From Diospyros lotus (Eukaryota > Streptophyta > Magnoliopsida > Ericales > Ebenaceae): 64,000 nt of DNA. The translations under genes were made by a program, and so were the position numbers. How positions within the stretch are numbered: the stretch's first letter is position 1; the number at the start of each line of letters is the position of its first letter. The stretch is from assembly GCF_014633365.1 (NCBI RefSeq), contig NC_068349.1, positions 18,366,753 to 18,430,752 of the forward strand. Reading direction: 5' to 3'. The notes under the pieces are model-generated. The model saw only the letters and a list, made by a program, of their open reading frames with translations, did no database searches and was not told the origin of the DNA. Below are positions 36,209 to 47,313 of the stretch, piece by piece.

Positions 36209-36219
36209 CTATAAATACC
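36209..36219 (+). promoter_or_regulatory. TATA box of the Sirevirus-like LTR
   Basis: CTATAAATACC is a good match to the plant TATA consensus. A poly-T run at 36308-36324 and the decayed LTR end signature follow downstream. Confidence 0.45.
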
Positions 36220-36764
36220 ACGAGCTTGAAGACAACATACATGGAATGTTGAACAAAACAAACACAATCGAAATCTTGATAAAAAAGCACAAGTTCTTCA
36301 AAGTTGTATTTTTTTTTTTTTTTTGTATCAGAGTTAGAAATTCAACTTATATCATTATTCTTTGAACAAAGAGAGAAGCATATTTGATATAGAGTGTAAA
36401 ATTTTTGATAGGTTCTCCAAAACTGTTTCTTTAAAAACCTTATTCATTATCTTCGAAGAGGGTTAAGTACTTAATCCATAAAAAGCAAAAAATGTAAAGG
36501 TTTTAGCTTGAACCTGTTAAAAAACTGTATAAACATTATAGGTTAACCTATAAAAAGCTATCGGAAGCAAATTGCTTAAAATTCCGAACAAGGTGTTAAG
36601 GCAATGGAGTAAGTAGTTAAGGCCAAATTATTCTAAGTATTGTGTTTTGCATTCTTACTTTTTTTGTATTTTTAATAATTTTGTTATCAATATTTTATTT
36701 TGATTCAAAGTGAGTTTAATTCACCTATCTCTTAAACTGATCAAATGTTTTTAGTAAAGAATTG

Positions 36765-36981
36765 GTGTTGCAGTACTAAAAAAAAAAAGGGGTGCAGTAT
36801 ACGAAACTGTGGAAGGTCCATGCCTAATAGAAATTGAACTTTTTTGTAGTACTAAAAAATTGCAACAAAAGTGATGTGCAATACTTGGAATTGGGGATGT
36901 CCTTGCAGTACTAGAAATTGAACTTTCTCACAGTACCAAAAAAGAGGATTTACAGTACCATAAATTAAGGGATGTCCCTAC
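36765..36981. repeat. Degenerate minisatellite with GTACTAGAAATTG-like units, part 2
   Basis: Four to five loose units (GCAGTACTAAAA, GTAGTACTAAAA, GCAGTACTAGAAATTGAACTT, ACAGTACCAAAA) occur. The block is cut by the solo LTR at 36982 and continues after 39295. It has no coding content. Confidence 0.5.
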
Positions 36982-37482
36982 TGTAACGACCCATTAAAGG
37001 GCCCAGTATTTATTCAAGAATGATTTAATTAATTGTTGAAGTATTTGATTAAGCGATTTTGTCAATTAATTATTTAATGTGGCAATTTATAGATTTTGAA
37101 GGAAAATAATAGCATTTATTTATTTTTAATTTTGGAGTTTAAAAGAATTTGCCAAGGTGGCAATTTAGATTTTTAATTGAGAGAATAGTATATAAATAGC
37201 ATTTAAAGAGCATTTAATTCTAGTTATTTATTTTGGAAATTAAATGCAAGGGCATGAAGGTGATTTTGGAGTTTTATTATTATTGGAGAGTTTTAATAAT
37301 AATTTTTGTATTATTATTAATTAAGTGGGATTATGTATTTAAAAAAGAATGAGAATCCATGTATGAGATGGATTTGGATTAAGAGTCTCCTAGTCCCAAT
37401 AGGAGAAGGTTTTGGGAGTCTCCAAGTTCAATTGGGAGAGGGATTCCAAGTTATAAAAGGAAAGAGATCTAAGACTTTATGT

Positions 37483-37492
37483 CTATATATAG
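37483..37492 (+). promoter_or_regulatory. TATA box of the solo LTR
   Basis: CTATATATAG is followed by GAGCCCATTAGC; the equivalent place in the sister LTR also has a TATATATAG box and an AAGCCCAT-like block. The repeat arrays lie downstream of it and so would be transcribed. Confidence 0.55.
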
Positions 37493-37760
37493 AGCCCATT
37501 AGCTTAGCTTTTCTTCACGCCATGTGAAGAACAGAAAGGGCAAGAGATAGCAAAGGCTTGCTAGAGTCTTCAGGATTGCTCTAGGGTTCGATCAAAGAGT
37601 TCTATCAGGCAAGTATTCTTCCTATAATCCCTTCCATTACAGGTTCATATCAGTTTTGATTTCAGATTATTCCAGTTCTTAGTTGTAGTTTTCAAATTTA
37701 TATCAGTAAGCAAAAACGTATATATATATGCGTATAACAGTGAAGTTATGAGCAAGTTTT

Positions 37761-37925
37761 ATTAATCCTTATCCATTTTGGATTGCAAGTTCCATTAATC
37801 CTTATCTATTTTGGATTGCAAGTTCCATTAATCCTCATCCATTTTGGATTGCAAGTTCCATTAATCTTTATCCATTTTGGATTGCAAGTTCCATTAATCC
37901 TTATCCATTTTGGATTGCAAGTTTT
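37761..37925. repeat. 33-bp tandem repeat, five units
   Basis: Five consecutive units start ATTAATCCTTATCCATTTTG and end GATTGCAAGTTCC, with only a few differences between units. They are absent from the sister LTR at 14334-17876, so they expanded in this copy or subfamily. Confidence 0.95.
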
Positions 37926-37936
37926 ATTACTCTAAG

Positions 37937-38300
37937 TTCTAATATCCAGATACCTTGAATCGTATCCGAATGTATCTAAAGTTCTTCGAGTATGATATCC
38001 GGATGGTTTGTTTATACATCCGAAAAGGTCAAGATAATATCCGGATGTCTCGCCTGATATCCGGATGCCTCCCTCAAAAGTTAAATTTTTCATTCGAATA
38101 GTCCCCAGTTATATCCGAATGCATCAGTGAGATATCCGGATGACCAGAATCATATCCGGATGTCCTAGTTCATATCTGAATACTTTCCAGCATATCCGAA
38201 TAGCTTCTGCTTTGAATGTCAATGTATCCGGATGAGCATTCTTCATATTCGGATGTCTTTCATCATATCCGGATATCCTTCTTGATATCCCGATAATTTT
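37937..38300. repeat. Array of ATATCCGGATG palindromes (about 18 copies)
   Basis: ATCCGGAT-core motifs recur every 17-30 bases, with variants ATCCGAATG, ATTCGGATG, ATTCGAATAG and ATCCCGATA. The spacers are unrelated. It occupies the same part of the LTR as the CATTCGAATG array in the sister copy (16600-17095). Confidence 0.9.
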
Positions 38301-39295
38301 TTCAGAAATCCAATTTAGCTTCCAGTGAGTCCTAATTCAAGTTTAATTCAATCAATGTATTCAATACCTTCCAACATTGAATTCATAAGCTAGAACATGA
38401 CAAGTTAATCATACCCATACCCTAAATCATAGTTCTTGAATCTTTGTATTCTAACATATAGATGAAGATCATATCATGTTCAGCATTATTTTGTGAGATT
38501 ATGTGCATACATTTTGGTATGAGCATTGAGCATGACTTTATATGGAGCACTACATATCGTGTGCTAGCATTTATGTGAGCATTGCATTGCATTATGCACG
38601 TCAGGCGGCTAGTCCGCGGGGATCCCATCAGTTTCAGTTTCAAATCAGTTTATGAGTTGCTCGCCTGGTGGCAACTAGGGGGCTAGGGGCTTTGCCCACA
38701 GTATGTGTTTATAGTTTTTATATATGCAGGTTTCAGATCAGACAGGTATGTATTATCAGATTATGTGGGCCTATGAGCCAAAGTTGCATACCTGCATTTA
38801 ATTTACAATTTATGTGCATTACATTTTTATTAATGCAAACAGACAGTGATTATACAGTACAAGTTCAGTGAGTTATTTATCAATATCGATATTCTTCGAT
38901 TCAGCTTCAGTATTCTTTCCAGCTTATTACTTGCTGAGCTTTTGTAGCTCACTTTGTACTCTTCACCCCTCCAGATTCTAACAGGAGAGTACCAGATATG
39001 GGGCCTAGCAGCAGTGGTCTATAGTGTGTGTACGTGGAGCCGCTCAAGATTAAAGATGTCTGGGAGTTTGTTAGTTTATAGTGTTTGTCAGTCTAGATCT
39101 ATTTTATATTTCAGTTGAGGGATTGTCCTTTACTCAAAGTTTATGGTTTTTAGTCTGTATTGACTCAGAATTTTTATTCCAGTTAAATGAGATATTCAGT
39201 TATGGTATCAGATTGCAATTTATTAGCCAGTTTATTTTATTTTCCCTGTAGCACCTCTTCTCGGGCAGTTCTAGGAGAAGAGGTGTTACACCTAC

Positions 39296-39683
39296 GGTGG
39301 TAGAAATTAAAGTCTGTGATACTAAAAATCAATTTTTTCAGTGTTAGAGAATTAGTATTATGGTATTAGAAAAATGGCTATATATTACTATGAATTAGGG
39401 GAGATTGTTACATCCTAAGAACGAGGGTTTGGCCGTACTAGAAAAAGTTATGGCTAATATCTTCTTGGTCGTTAATAATTAAATTGTATCGTATAGTATA
39501 GTAATACCATGACACTTTTTTTAATTATAAAATAATAAAATATCAAAACATTTTAAATTTGTATAAAATAATTATAAAAAATTTAAAAATTATAATAGTT
39601 TATAATTAAATATGAAAATTGTTATATTAAATAAGCTAGCAGTAGGTACTTTAAAATAAATCTACAAAAATCCAAAGTGATAA
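39296..39683. repeat. Degenerate minisatellite, part 3, and AT-rich spacer
   Basis: It continues the GTACTAGAAAT-like repeat interrupted by the solo LTR (GGTGGTAGAAATTAAAG, GTACTAGAAAAAG) up to about 39470, then turns into AT-rich sequence without features. Confidence 0.4.
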
Positions 39684-40885
39684 TATAATATCCGAATTTT
39701 TTTAAAACATTTTTTTGGGCATTCAAACAAGAAATTTAGTTAATCAATTAATTAATTTTTTTTCTTTAATCTGAATTAGATCCAAAAGGGATGGGGCTCA
39801 ATGATAATTTGGTCAATTACTTGGGCATAAATAGGACCCAAGAAAGCTAACATGGGTTCACGAAGGTTGGACTTAAGTGAAAATAACTAAAAGTCTCAAA
39901 AATAGGTCAATTTTCCATTAAGTTATGGAGTTGACTTTGAAAGCAAAATTAAAAAGAACAAAACTAAATTGGGTTGAGCCTAGTATTAAGCATTGTAAAC
40001 AAGGTCACAATGAATTTGTGGGATTCAAGTAGACAACAATTAGGTGAATAGATTAAGAGTTATTCAAGCTCAAAATTGGTTGAAATAAGCAACGCGTTAG
40101 TTGGATAGGCTACTTCGAACTCGAATCAAATCCAAAGGAGTTTGACTTTCAATCAATTGAAAAATGAGTGTCAAAATAAGCACCACCAAGAACACAATGG
40201 TATAACCAAATTTCATTACCAATAGTCAGATAAAAAATTATCAAGCTTGAAGATTTCAAAAAAAACTTAGTCGATACACGATGAACAACTTGGATAAGCC
40301 ATTTTGGGCCAACATAGAGCAAATGATTGTGAGTGGGATTAAATCATTGTAGATGGCATGGAAGATAACACATCGATATTCTCGAAAGAAATTTTTAACC
40401 TTAAGTGAGTAAGATATTGAAGCTAAAAATCAATTGAAAAAGGTAAAAAAACCACAATTTCAAGATAATCGAGAGATTGCAAATGTAATATCTGAGATTC
40501 TTCATATTTGAGGAAATAGAATATCTCCAAAGGGTCATAGAAAGTTAAGGGCAAAATCGTAATTTTGAAACTCGGGTAAAAGTGCAGTTTCCAAAGCGTT
40601 CGGGGTAAGAATGCAATCTTTGAAAGGTTTGGGTCAAGATGCAATAACACAAAGGCCAAAGTATAATAGTGCAAAACTTCAGTCCGTGGTATAATTGTTG
40701 GAGATCTGTAACAGAATCATTAAAGAAACAAATTGGCGTAATGGGCCGTTCGAAGCAATGATAAGGCACACAAACCAAGGCACAAGGTGGCGGTACATGT
40801 GACAAGCAAACATTGACCGCTTGGAAGTCATGATGATGCCTCATAAATGACCCCGAGGTGGCGACACATGATTGGCCTGGGACTT

Positions 40886-40896
40886 CTATAAATAGG
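40886..40896 (+). promoter_or_regulatory. TATA box of the gypsy LTR
   Basis: CTATAAATAGG, about 400 bases into the LTR, is a strong match to the plant consensus. Confidence 0.6.
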
Positions 40897-42818
40897 ACCA
40901 AATTTAGCAAAGGCAATTCAAGTGAGTTCGAGCCAAAATTTGGGTTGGGTTGAGAAGATGTGAGGTGAGGAATAAGATATTGAAAGTGTGGGAGAAATTA
41001 TGCAAGAAGAACGAGTAAGATCGGTTAAGAAACGAAGGAGAAACGAGCCTCATCCTAGTTTTCAAAGCTTTGCCGGAATCTGGATAGAAACTATAGGAAA
41101 ACAATAATGTAAGTTCGGTTGAAGTTTATATTCCAGTAGAGGGGGGGAGAGAGAAGAGCGATTAGGAAAAAACGAGGTTCGAATCGGAGTTAAAACAAAT
41201 GAGATATGGTCAAAAAACTAAGTTGTAGCGTCGTTGTCTTTGGAGAAGATAGTGGCGCATGCAGAACACACGCCGAAAGGGGCTGTGCGTGCAGGCGCAT
41301 GGCCATCCTTCTTGGGGCGTGTGGATGCTCTTTTTTCCTTGCAATTTTACACTTAAATAAGTTAGATCATTTAGAATAATCTTATGTAAGAATATTTGAT
41401 ATTTGGGTTGCAATAATTGGTGTTTTTTTTGCAAAAAAAACCATCAGATCCACTATTAAGAGGCAAGATCCCACTCATTTATTTATTTTATACAAGCTCC
41501 TAACTTTTTTTTTGTGTTCTTTGATTCCTATGCAAGTTCCTAACCCTCTTACATATTCTAAGTTATTCCTTCTTTCGATTTCGATTGTAAGCTCTCGTTG
41601 TGAGCTTTTCTTGCAATATTCTCTTCAATATTGAATAGTCTGATATGATTTATTTATTGGCCTATAATATAAAATCTGATTGAGTCATGTCCGTACTCTA
41701 AATGGGGATTTTGATTTGCCCTCAAGTTTCTAAGGAATGACATGTTATTGTTAGGGTCAGATGACGCAGGGATTTGTGTCTCCTTGCAAAGAGAATGGTA
41801 TGTGTGGGTTTATGGGCGTGTAAGGGTGTGTGGGTGAAAAACTACTGGTTTTCAACTGCTAAGTCGTGGCAGTCGATTGTTTAATGTATGGGCACCAACT
41901 ATCAGCCGTTGTGACAAGCCATGGATGAGTCAGGAAAGTTGATACTGCAATTCACCCACCTTGACTTTGCACATATCATGATATTATGTGATGCATGGGG
42001 ATTAGGTTGCGTTTATTGGGGGGATATGCATTGTTTGTGTGGGGATGTGTGCGCATTGGCATGACCCAGTTGGTTTAAGAGCCAACTTGGGTATATTAGG
42101 TGAGCATATGCATTTAGAGCATTTCGCATGTGCGTGTTTTTATATGGGTGTAGCAAGGCTTGATGCTCGATTTATGAAGGCCTTGTCATCACATTGATGT
42201 TGTAGAGGCCATTGCATTTCCTACGTGTTGTATTGCATGGTGAGGAAGAGTGACTAACATGAGAGAAACCCATAAGACCGTGGAACAAACCCACGACAAC
42301 AACATGTTATGATGGTGTATTATGTTAATGGTAGGAAAAACATGTTATGATAACAGGAAAAGGCATGTTATGAATGATAAGAAAAGCCAAATCAGGTGAT
42401 AAAAGGCATGTTAGGAATAATGATATGGTAGCCTATGTTGGGTTGCTAGCAGGTTTGTATGTAGAACTTGGGCGCCAGTATGTGTGTCTTATGTGGGCCC
42501 CAAGGACCGTATATGTGTTGTTTACTTTATGTTTATGCATCTAGAGATAATACACGTATTAAACATGGCATGATATGTTGTTGCATGGGCATGAAATGCA
42601 TGGGGTGTGGGGAAAGGTCTATTCTTAACTAGTTGCCTTCATACTATTATGCTTGCGAGCTTTGCGGCTCACATTTACTTGCGTCATTCCAGGTAAGGGC
42701 TAGGCTCCGAATTTTGGCAAGCTAGGCAGTGCTTGAGGTAGGGTTTGGACGCGGTCCCAGCTATAAGATCCTGGTGGTGTCTTTTTGTTGCAGATATTGT
42801 AATAGGATAAAGTGTAAG

Positions 42819-45542
42819 TGTAACATCCCAAAATTTTGGAGACGAATAACAATTATTAATTTCTGTATTTGAGGTTATTATTTAATATTTGGAAATCTAA
42901 GGAAAAATAATAATTTATGTTATTTTGAGGGAATAGGCAATTAGGGTAATTAATTATTTTACTTGGGAATAATTATGAAATTATCAATTTGGGCAAATTT
43001 GGGATTTTCCAGAAATATCGAGGTGCAAGTGGAATAAGTAGAAATTGTGGCTCATGAGGTAAGTGGAGTTCCCAGAAAGTTTTGGGCACTGATGTAATTC
43101 TGCAAAGAGGCGCGCGAGCTACTTTAAATTTAATTGCACACGCATATAGGTTAAAGGCTAATGGCAGCCGGGTGGTCACTTGTAAGGAAGGCTGAGGGCG
43201 GGACGCGGGTTTGAGGCCGAGGGAAAACAGACGCGCGTTAGAGGAAAAATGCTGATTTTAATCAGTAAAGCCAACTCGAAACGACGTCGTTTCAGGCTAG
43301 GGCGATGGTAGCCTTCCACGGCTGTAAGCGCGCCACGTGGCGCGTGCTAGGACCCCCTTCCACCTTGGCCACCAAGCTTCTTTTTGGGCCAATTCAAGGC
43401 CAATTTAGGCCATTTCAAGGACAGATGAGAGAGGGAAAGCTGGGGAAGAGGAAGGAGCCGCGCATAGAGGAAGAAAATAGGAGAAATTATGGGAAAATAG
43501 GGAATCTTGGCATTATTTGGTGTTTAAAATATTCAAGTAAGTAGGAAAAATTACTAGAAATATCATACATTTAAATTATAGATTTTGTACGATTAGTTTA
43601 TGCAGATTACATGGTTAGATTTAATTAATTGGAGCTGCAATTTTGTTATTTCATGTAAAACGTTTTACTTTACAACGGGAGCACAAAAGAGATAGAAATC
43701 AGTTGATTACATACAAGCTCGTAACGCTCTCCTCTTATCCTTTATTTGCCGTGAAAGTCTTCGTGGTTTCTTGTATTTTAAACCCTCCCTCATCGTGACT
43801 CGGTTCCACGCATTAATAATAATAATCCACGTGGCAACTATTTCATGACTTATATGTTAATAATGGGCTTATTGGAGACAAAATAAATTAAGTGGATGAT
43901 GTTTTGGTGTTGTTCCTTCTGTCCGGTACGAGGCTTTGTATCGCTCCACTTCCTTTGGGAATGATGCCAAACCTGTTGGGGTTAGGTTCTTAGAAGAGTT
44001 GATTATGGCTTAATGGGACTATGTTAAGAGTCTTAATGAGAAAGTGTGGTGATCGGTTTAATGGGTACTGAGACAATTTTCTATGTTTGAGAAGAGGCGA
44101 GAATGAGAATGGTATCATGATGTCTATGTGACTATGTACGTGAAGAGTTATGGAGAAATGTTATGTAATGCTAAGTTTAGAAGATATAAAATTAATGGTG
44201 TCTATGTGTGTCTAAGGGTATGGGGTACAAAGCCACTGACTGTCGACCGTGGGTCGTGGCAGTTGATGGCTGGATGTATGGGCACCAGTCATCGACTGTT
44301 GTGATAAGCGTTAGACGGGCCAGAAAAGCTGGTACTGTCAGATTCCTACCTCGGTTTGTGCATATCATGATGTGTGTGCCACATAGAGACTGGGTTGCAT
44401 TCATTTAGAGGACATGCTTTGTGTGTGATAGGATGTGTGAGGATTTGTATGATCCGATTAGTCTAAGAGCCAACTAGGGTACTCTAGGTGAGCCGGTGCA
44501 TTTAGAGCATATCGCATGTGTGAATTCCTATGTGGCCATAACATGGCTTGATGCTTTGTTTATGGGGGCTTTGTCATCATGTTTATGCAGCAAAAGCCAT
44601 TGCATTTCCTATTTGTTGCATCACATGGTGAGAATGTGTGGTTTTAAGTGATGAGTATGGGTGATGGGTGGCACCCACCACGGAACTTATGTCATGGAAG
44701 TGGCCCACCATAGAACGTATGTCGTGGAAGTGGCCCTCAACCATAGCAGGATATGATGAGTAACAGGAAAAAGAGGGCATGATATGATGTGATGTTATGA
44801 TAAGTGACAGGAAAAGGCATGTTATGATGACATGAAAAGCCAAATGTTGAATGTCAGAAAAGGAATGTTATGAATGTCAGGAAAAGCCGGCCAAGGACAA
44901 GAAAGGAAGGTCAGGAATGATGATGTGGTAGCCTATATGGGGTTGCAACAGGTTTGTGTGTTGGACTTGGGCGCTAGTGTGTGTTTGATATGGGCCCCAA
45001 GGACCATTTATATGCAAAGTTTCTTTATGTTATGCATTTGAGGTAGAAGCACGTATGGTTCATGGCATGGTATGTTGTTGCATTGGCATGAATTGGATGT
45101 GGTGTTATGGGAATAGTTCAATCTTTAACCTACAACCTTTCTTTCTAGAGCTTGCTGAGTCTTGTGACTCACGTTTGCTTTCCATCTTTCCAGGTCAGGG
45201 ATTTGTCTGAGTTGCCAGATTCGTTTAGCAGGGTTTGGGTCCAAAGGATAGCAAGTGCAGAGTTCTCCCGAATCTAGATCCTGGGTGTCATGGTGCCTGT
45301 GTTAAGGTTAATGTTTATGTTTTTAAGATGGATGTATGTTATGTAAGCCTAGGTGGGCTTATGTTGTAAACAGTTATGTAAGGATGGTTATTATGAGTTA
45401 TATGACGTAAAAGAAAAGCTATGGTTTCAATAAGGGTTGTGAGTGTATTTTGGCTTGTGTTATTGTTTGGTATCATTTAAGTAATGACTCTCTTACGGAT
45501 CCCCTTTGTGCATGAGGAGGCTCCGAGAGGCGAGCAGTTATA
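42819..45542 (+). mobile_element. Solo gypsy LTR nested in a related LTR (2724 bp)
   Basis: It runs from TGTAACATCCC to GAGCAGTTATA and is flanked by an exact duplication GTAAG (42814-42818 and 45543-45547). The end has TA in place of CA. Short ORFs in it on both strands (43305-43544, 44192-44408) are not genes. It holds a few GTCGACCG-like motifs near 44235-44300. Confidence 0.92.
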
Positions 45543-45623
45543 GTAAGCTTCAGTGTTGCCTAATGTAACTGACCCTGACGAATGCTTAAGAATGTGTTAA
45601 ATGATTGATGAGACAATAGCAAA

Positions 45624-46316
45624 GCTTTGATGTCAAGAGTGAGCATGCTAGCTTTTGTATTTTTATTAAGATTCTAGAAGGCACCAATCATTCTTATGTT
45701 TCCCCTTAAATTCCTTGACCAGGGTTTCCAAGGAAGAGGTTGCCATGAGTTTTTGGTAGTTGTGCTAGTGTCGCGTCCCTAGAAAAAGATATATAAATAT
45801 TAATTATAAAAAAAGGCATTATAGCAAAACATGACACGAAATGATAGGAAAAGAGCGGGGATGTTAGGTGGCGGTCAAGAGGTAATTGGTGGCGACAGAT
45901 GTTCGGCAATGGAACTGACTGGTGACGTGACATGCATCGAACGAATCACTATTTTTACCTATGAATAACTCGATTCACCTAGTTTTGAGGTCATGAGCAT
46001 TAAGAATAGATAAAGAAGAAGAAGAAAATAAATAAAGAAGCTAGAACAAAGTCATTGGAAAAGCCAACCCAATGATCTAGTTTGTCAAAGAAGGGGAATA
46101 GATAAATAACTTCAACAATAAGTGATAGCGATAATGGTTAGTGCACAATATGGGCTATTTTTAGCAGTCAATAGTGATTTCAGGTGGTGGGAGTGGTAGC
46201 CAAAGGCTCATCGGCAATGGAGGTGGCTACTGGAGAAAAAAAGGGATGAAGGCTTAATTTCTAGAAACCTTGGGGAGGGGGTGTAATTTCAGAAAGTTCT
46301 AAACTTTTCCAAATAA
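45624..46316. other. Spacer without a recognisable gene
   Basis: It has mixed composition, with an AT-rich part near 45785-45815, a purine-rich run near 46015-46040, and stretches that look like decayed LTR sequence. No ORF of note and no repeat boundaries were found. Confidence 0.5.
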
Positions 46317-46965
46317 CACTTTGATGTTTTACCCTTATACTTAGTTTTGATGATGAAAAAGAATACTTTGTTTTATTCCTAAGTCATGAGGTCAAGCTTA
46401 TGGTTTTCAGCATAAATCAATTTCAATATCAAGTATTATTTTGTTCAAATGAAAACTAAATTAATTTCATTCTCATACATATGGAGATTTGCAAAAACAA
46501 GTATTAAGATTTAAATAAATCTCCTAAAGTGATTTTCAAAATTAGCCTTGAAATCGTTGGTTAAGATAAAGCTAAAATTGTTCTAAGGAAAAAGACTAAC
46601 TATAACATATTTTTGAAAATGTTTTCTTTTTGAAAAACTATCTCCTGGTATTTCGATAGCTAATATCCATTAGTGTTAAAACGATTTTTAATGAATTTTT
46701 CAATAAATAGAATGTATGTTTTTTGAGAGTGGTAAACTTGCTAAATCCCGAGTTTGTACTAAAATTAAAATTCTATTTTCTTATGGTTATGGATTTTGAT
46801 TTTTTGGATATTTGTTTTTAATCCAAATAGAGGGTACTTTCTTATTTACATTTATGTATTAAAGTAAATAGAAGGTAAAATATAAATTAAAGAAAATGAG
46901 GACATTTACTTAAACTAAAGAAATGTAAATATTTTGTAATGTATTAGATTGAAATTTCTCTTCAT

Positions 46966-47215
46966 CTGTCAACTAGAGTCATTGCATCTGTCGACTAAAT
47001 TTCTTCATCTGTCGACTAAGTCATTGCAGTTGTTGACTAATACCTTCATTCTGTCGACTAAGCTCTTGCTTCTGTCGACTAACAGTGTGTATGTATTTAT
47101 ATTGGCCTCAATCTGTCGACTAAGCTTTCCACTTTGTCGACTATATATTTGTATCTGTCGACTATGTCTTTATTTTAATTAGCTATTGTCGACTAACCCA
47201 CCTCATCTGTTGACA
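46966..47215. repeat. Array of TCTGTCGACTAA motifs (about 11 copies) in the Sirevirus U3
   Basis: TGTCGACTAA recurs every 20-30 bases with variants TGTCAACTAG, TGTTGACTAA and TGTCGACTAT. It ends about 90 bases upstream of the TATA box, so it lies in the control region. Repeated palindromes are known from Sirevirus LTRs. The sister LTR keeps only about four. Confidence 0.92.
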
Positions 47216-47302
47216 AATTTGTTCACAGAAAGTCTCCAACGATTAGTTTTTCAAATCCCAACAATCACAAACGACTAGTTTTCTCTTAGATCTCTTGGGA
47301 TG

Positions 47303-47313
47303 CTTATAAATAC
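47303..47313 (+). promoter_or_regulatory. TATA box of the Sirevirus LTR
   Basis: CTTATAAATAC follows the motif array by about 90 bases, the expected layout for a U3 promoter. Confidence 0.65.

Larger units (their letters stand above)
30146..36774 (+). mobile_element. Degenerate Sirevirus-like LTR split by a MULE
   Basis: The left part (30146-30178) resembles a Sirevirus LTR start (TGTTATACCTTTGATTTTGA), the right part continues from 35114. A TATA box CTATAAATACC lies at 36209-36219. The end near 36715-36760 has the decayed form of the Sirevirus signature (TTAATTCACCTATCTCTTAA). A dense array of TTAATCGAGTAA-like motifs fills 35160-35975. No exact target duplication can be read, so both ends are approximate. 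Confidence 0.45.
36982..39290 (+). mobile_element. Solo gypsy LTR (2309 bp)
   Basis: It runs from TGTAACGACCC to AGAAGAGGTGTTACA and is flanked by an exact duplication CCTAC (36977-36981 and 39291-39295). It is the same family as 14334-17876. TATA-like boxes lie at 37451-37460 and 37483-37492. It carries a 33-bp tandem repeat (37761-37925) that the sister copy lacks, then an array of CCGG-core palindromes. Confidence 0.96.
40484..45618 (+). mobile_element. Gypsy LTR (Tekay-like), interrupted by a second LTR
   Basis: It starts TGTAATATCTGAG and has a TATA box CTATAAATAGG at 40886-40896. The part 41830-42790 is clearly similar to 44215-45300 of the nested LTR (shared GTCGTGGCAGT, TGTATGGGCACCA and AAGAGCCAACT blocks), so the two are related families. 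A nested LTR with its own duplication splits it at 42814. GCAAA at 40479-40483 and 45619-45623 is a possible target duplication, which would put the end at 45618 (AATA). That end is tentative. Confidence 0.65.
39684..45800 (+). mobile_element. Outer gypsy LTR of a three-LTR stack (ends uncertain)
   Basis: TATAATATCCGAATTTTTTT near 39684 resembles a decayed gypsy LTR start (TGTAATATCCGA). The sequence up to 40483 has the low-complexity form of such LTRs and carries no ORF. It is interrupted by the LTR that starts at 40484. The part after 45623 may continue it, with a possible end GGAAGAGGTTGCCA near 45749. This is inference. Confidence 0.35.
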
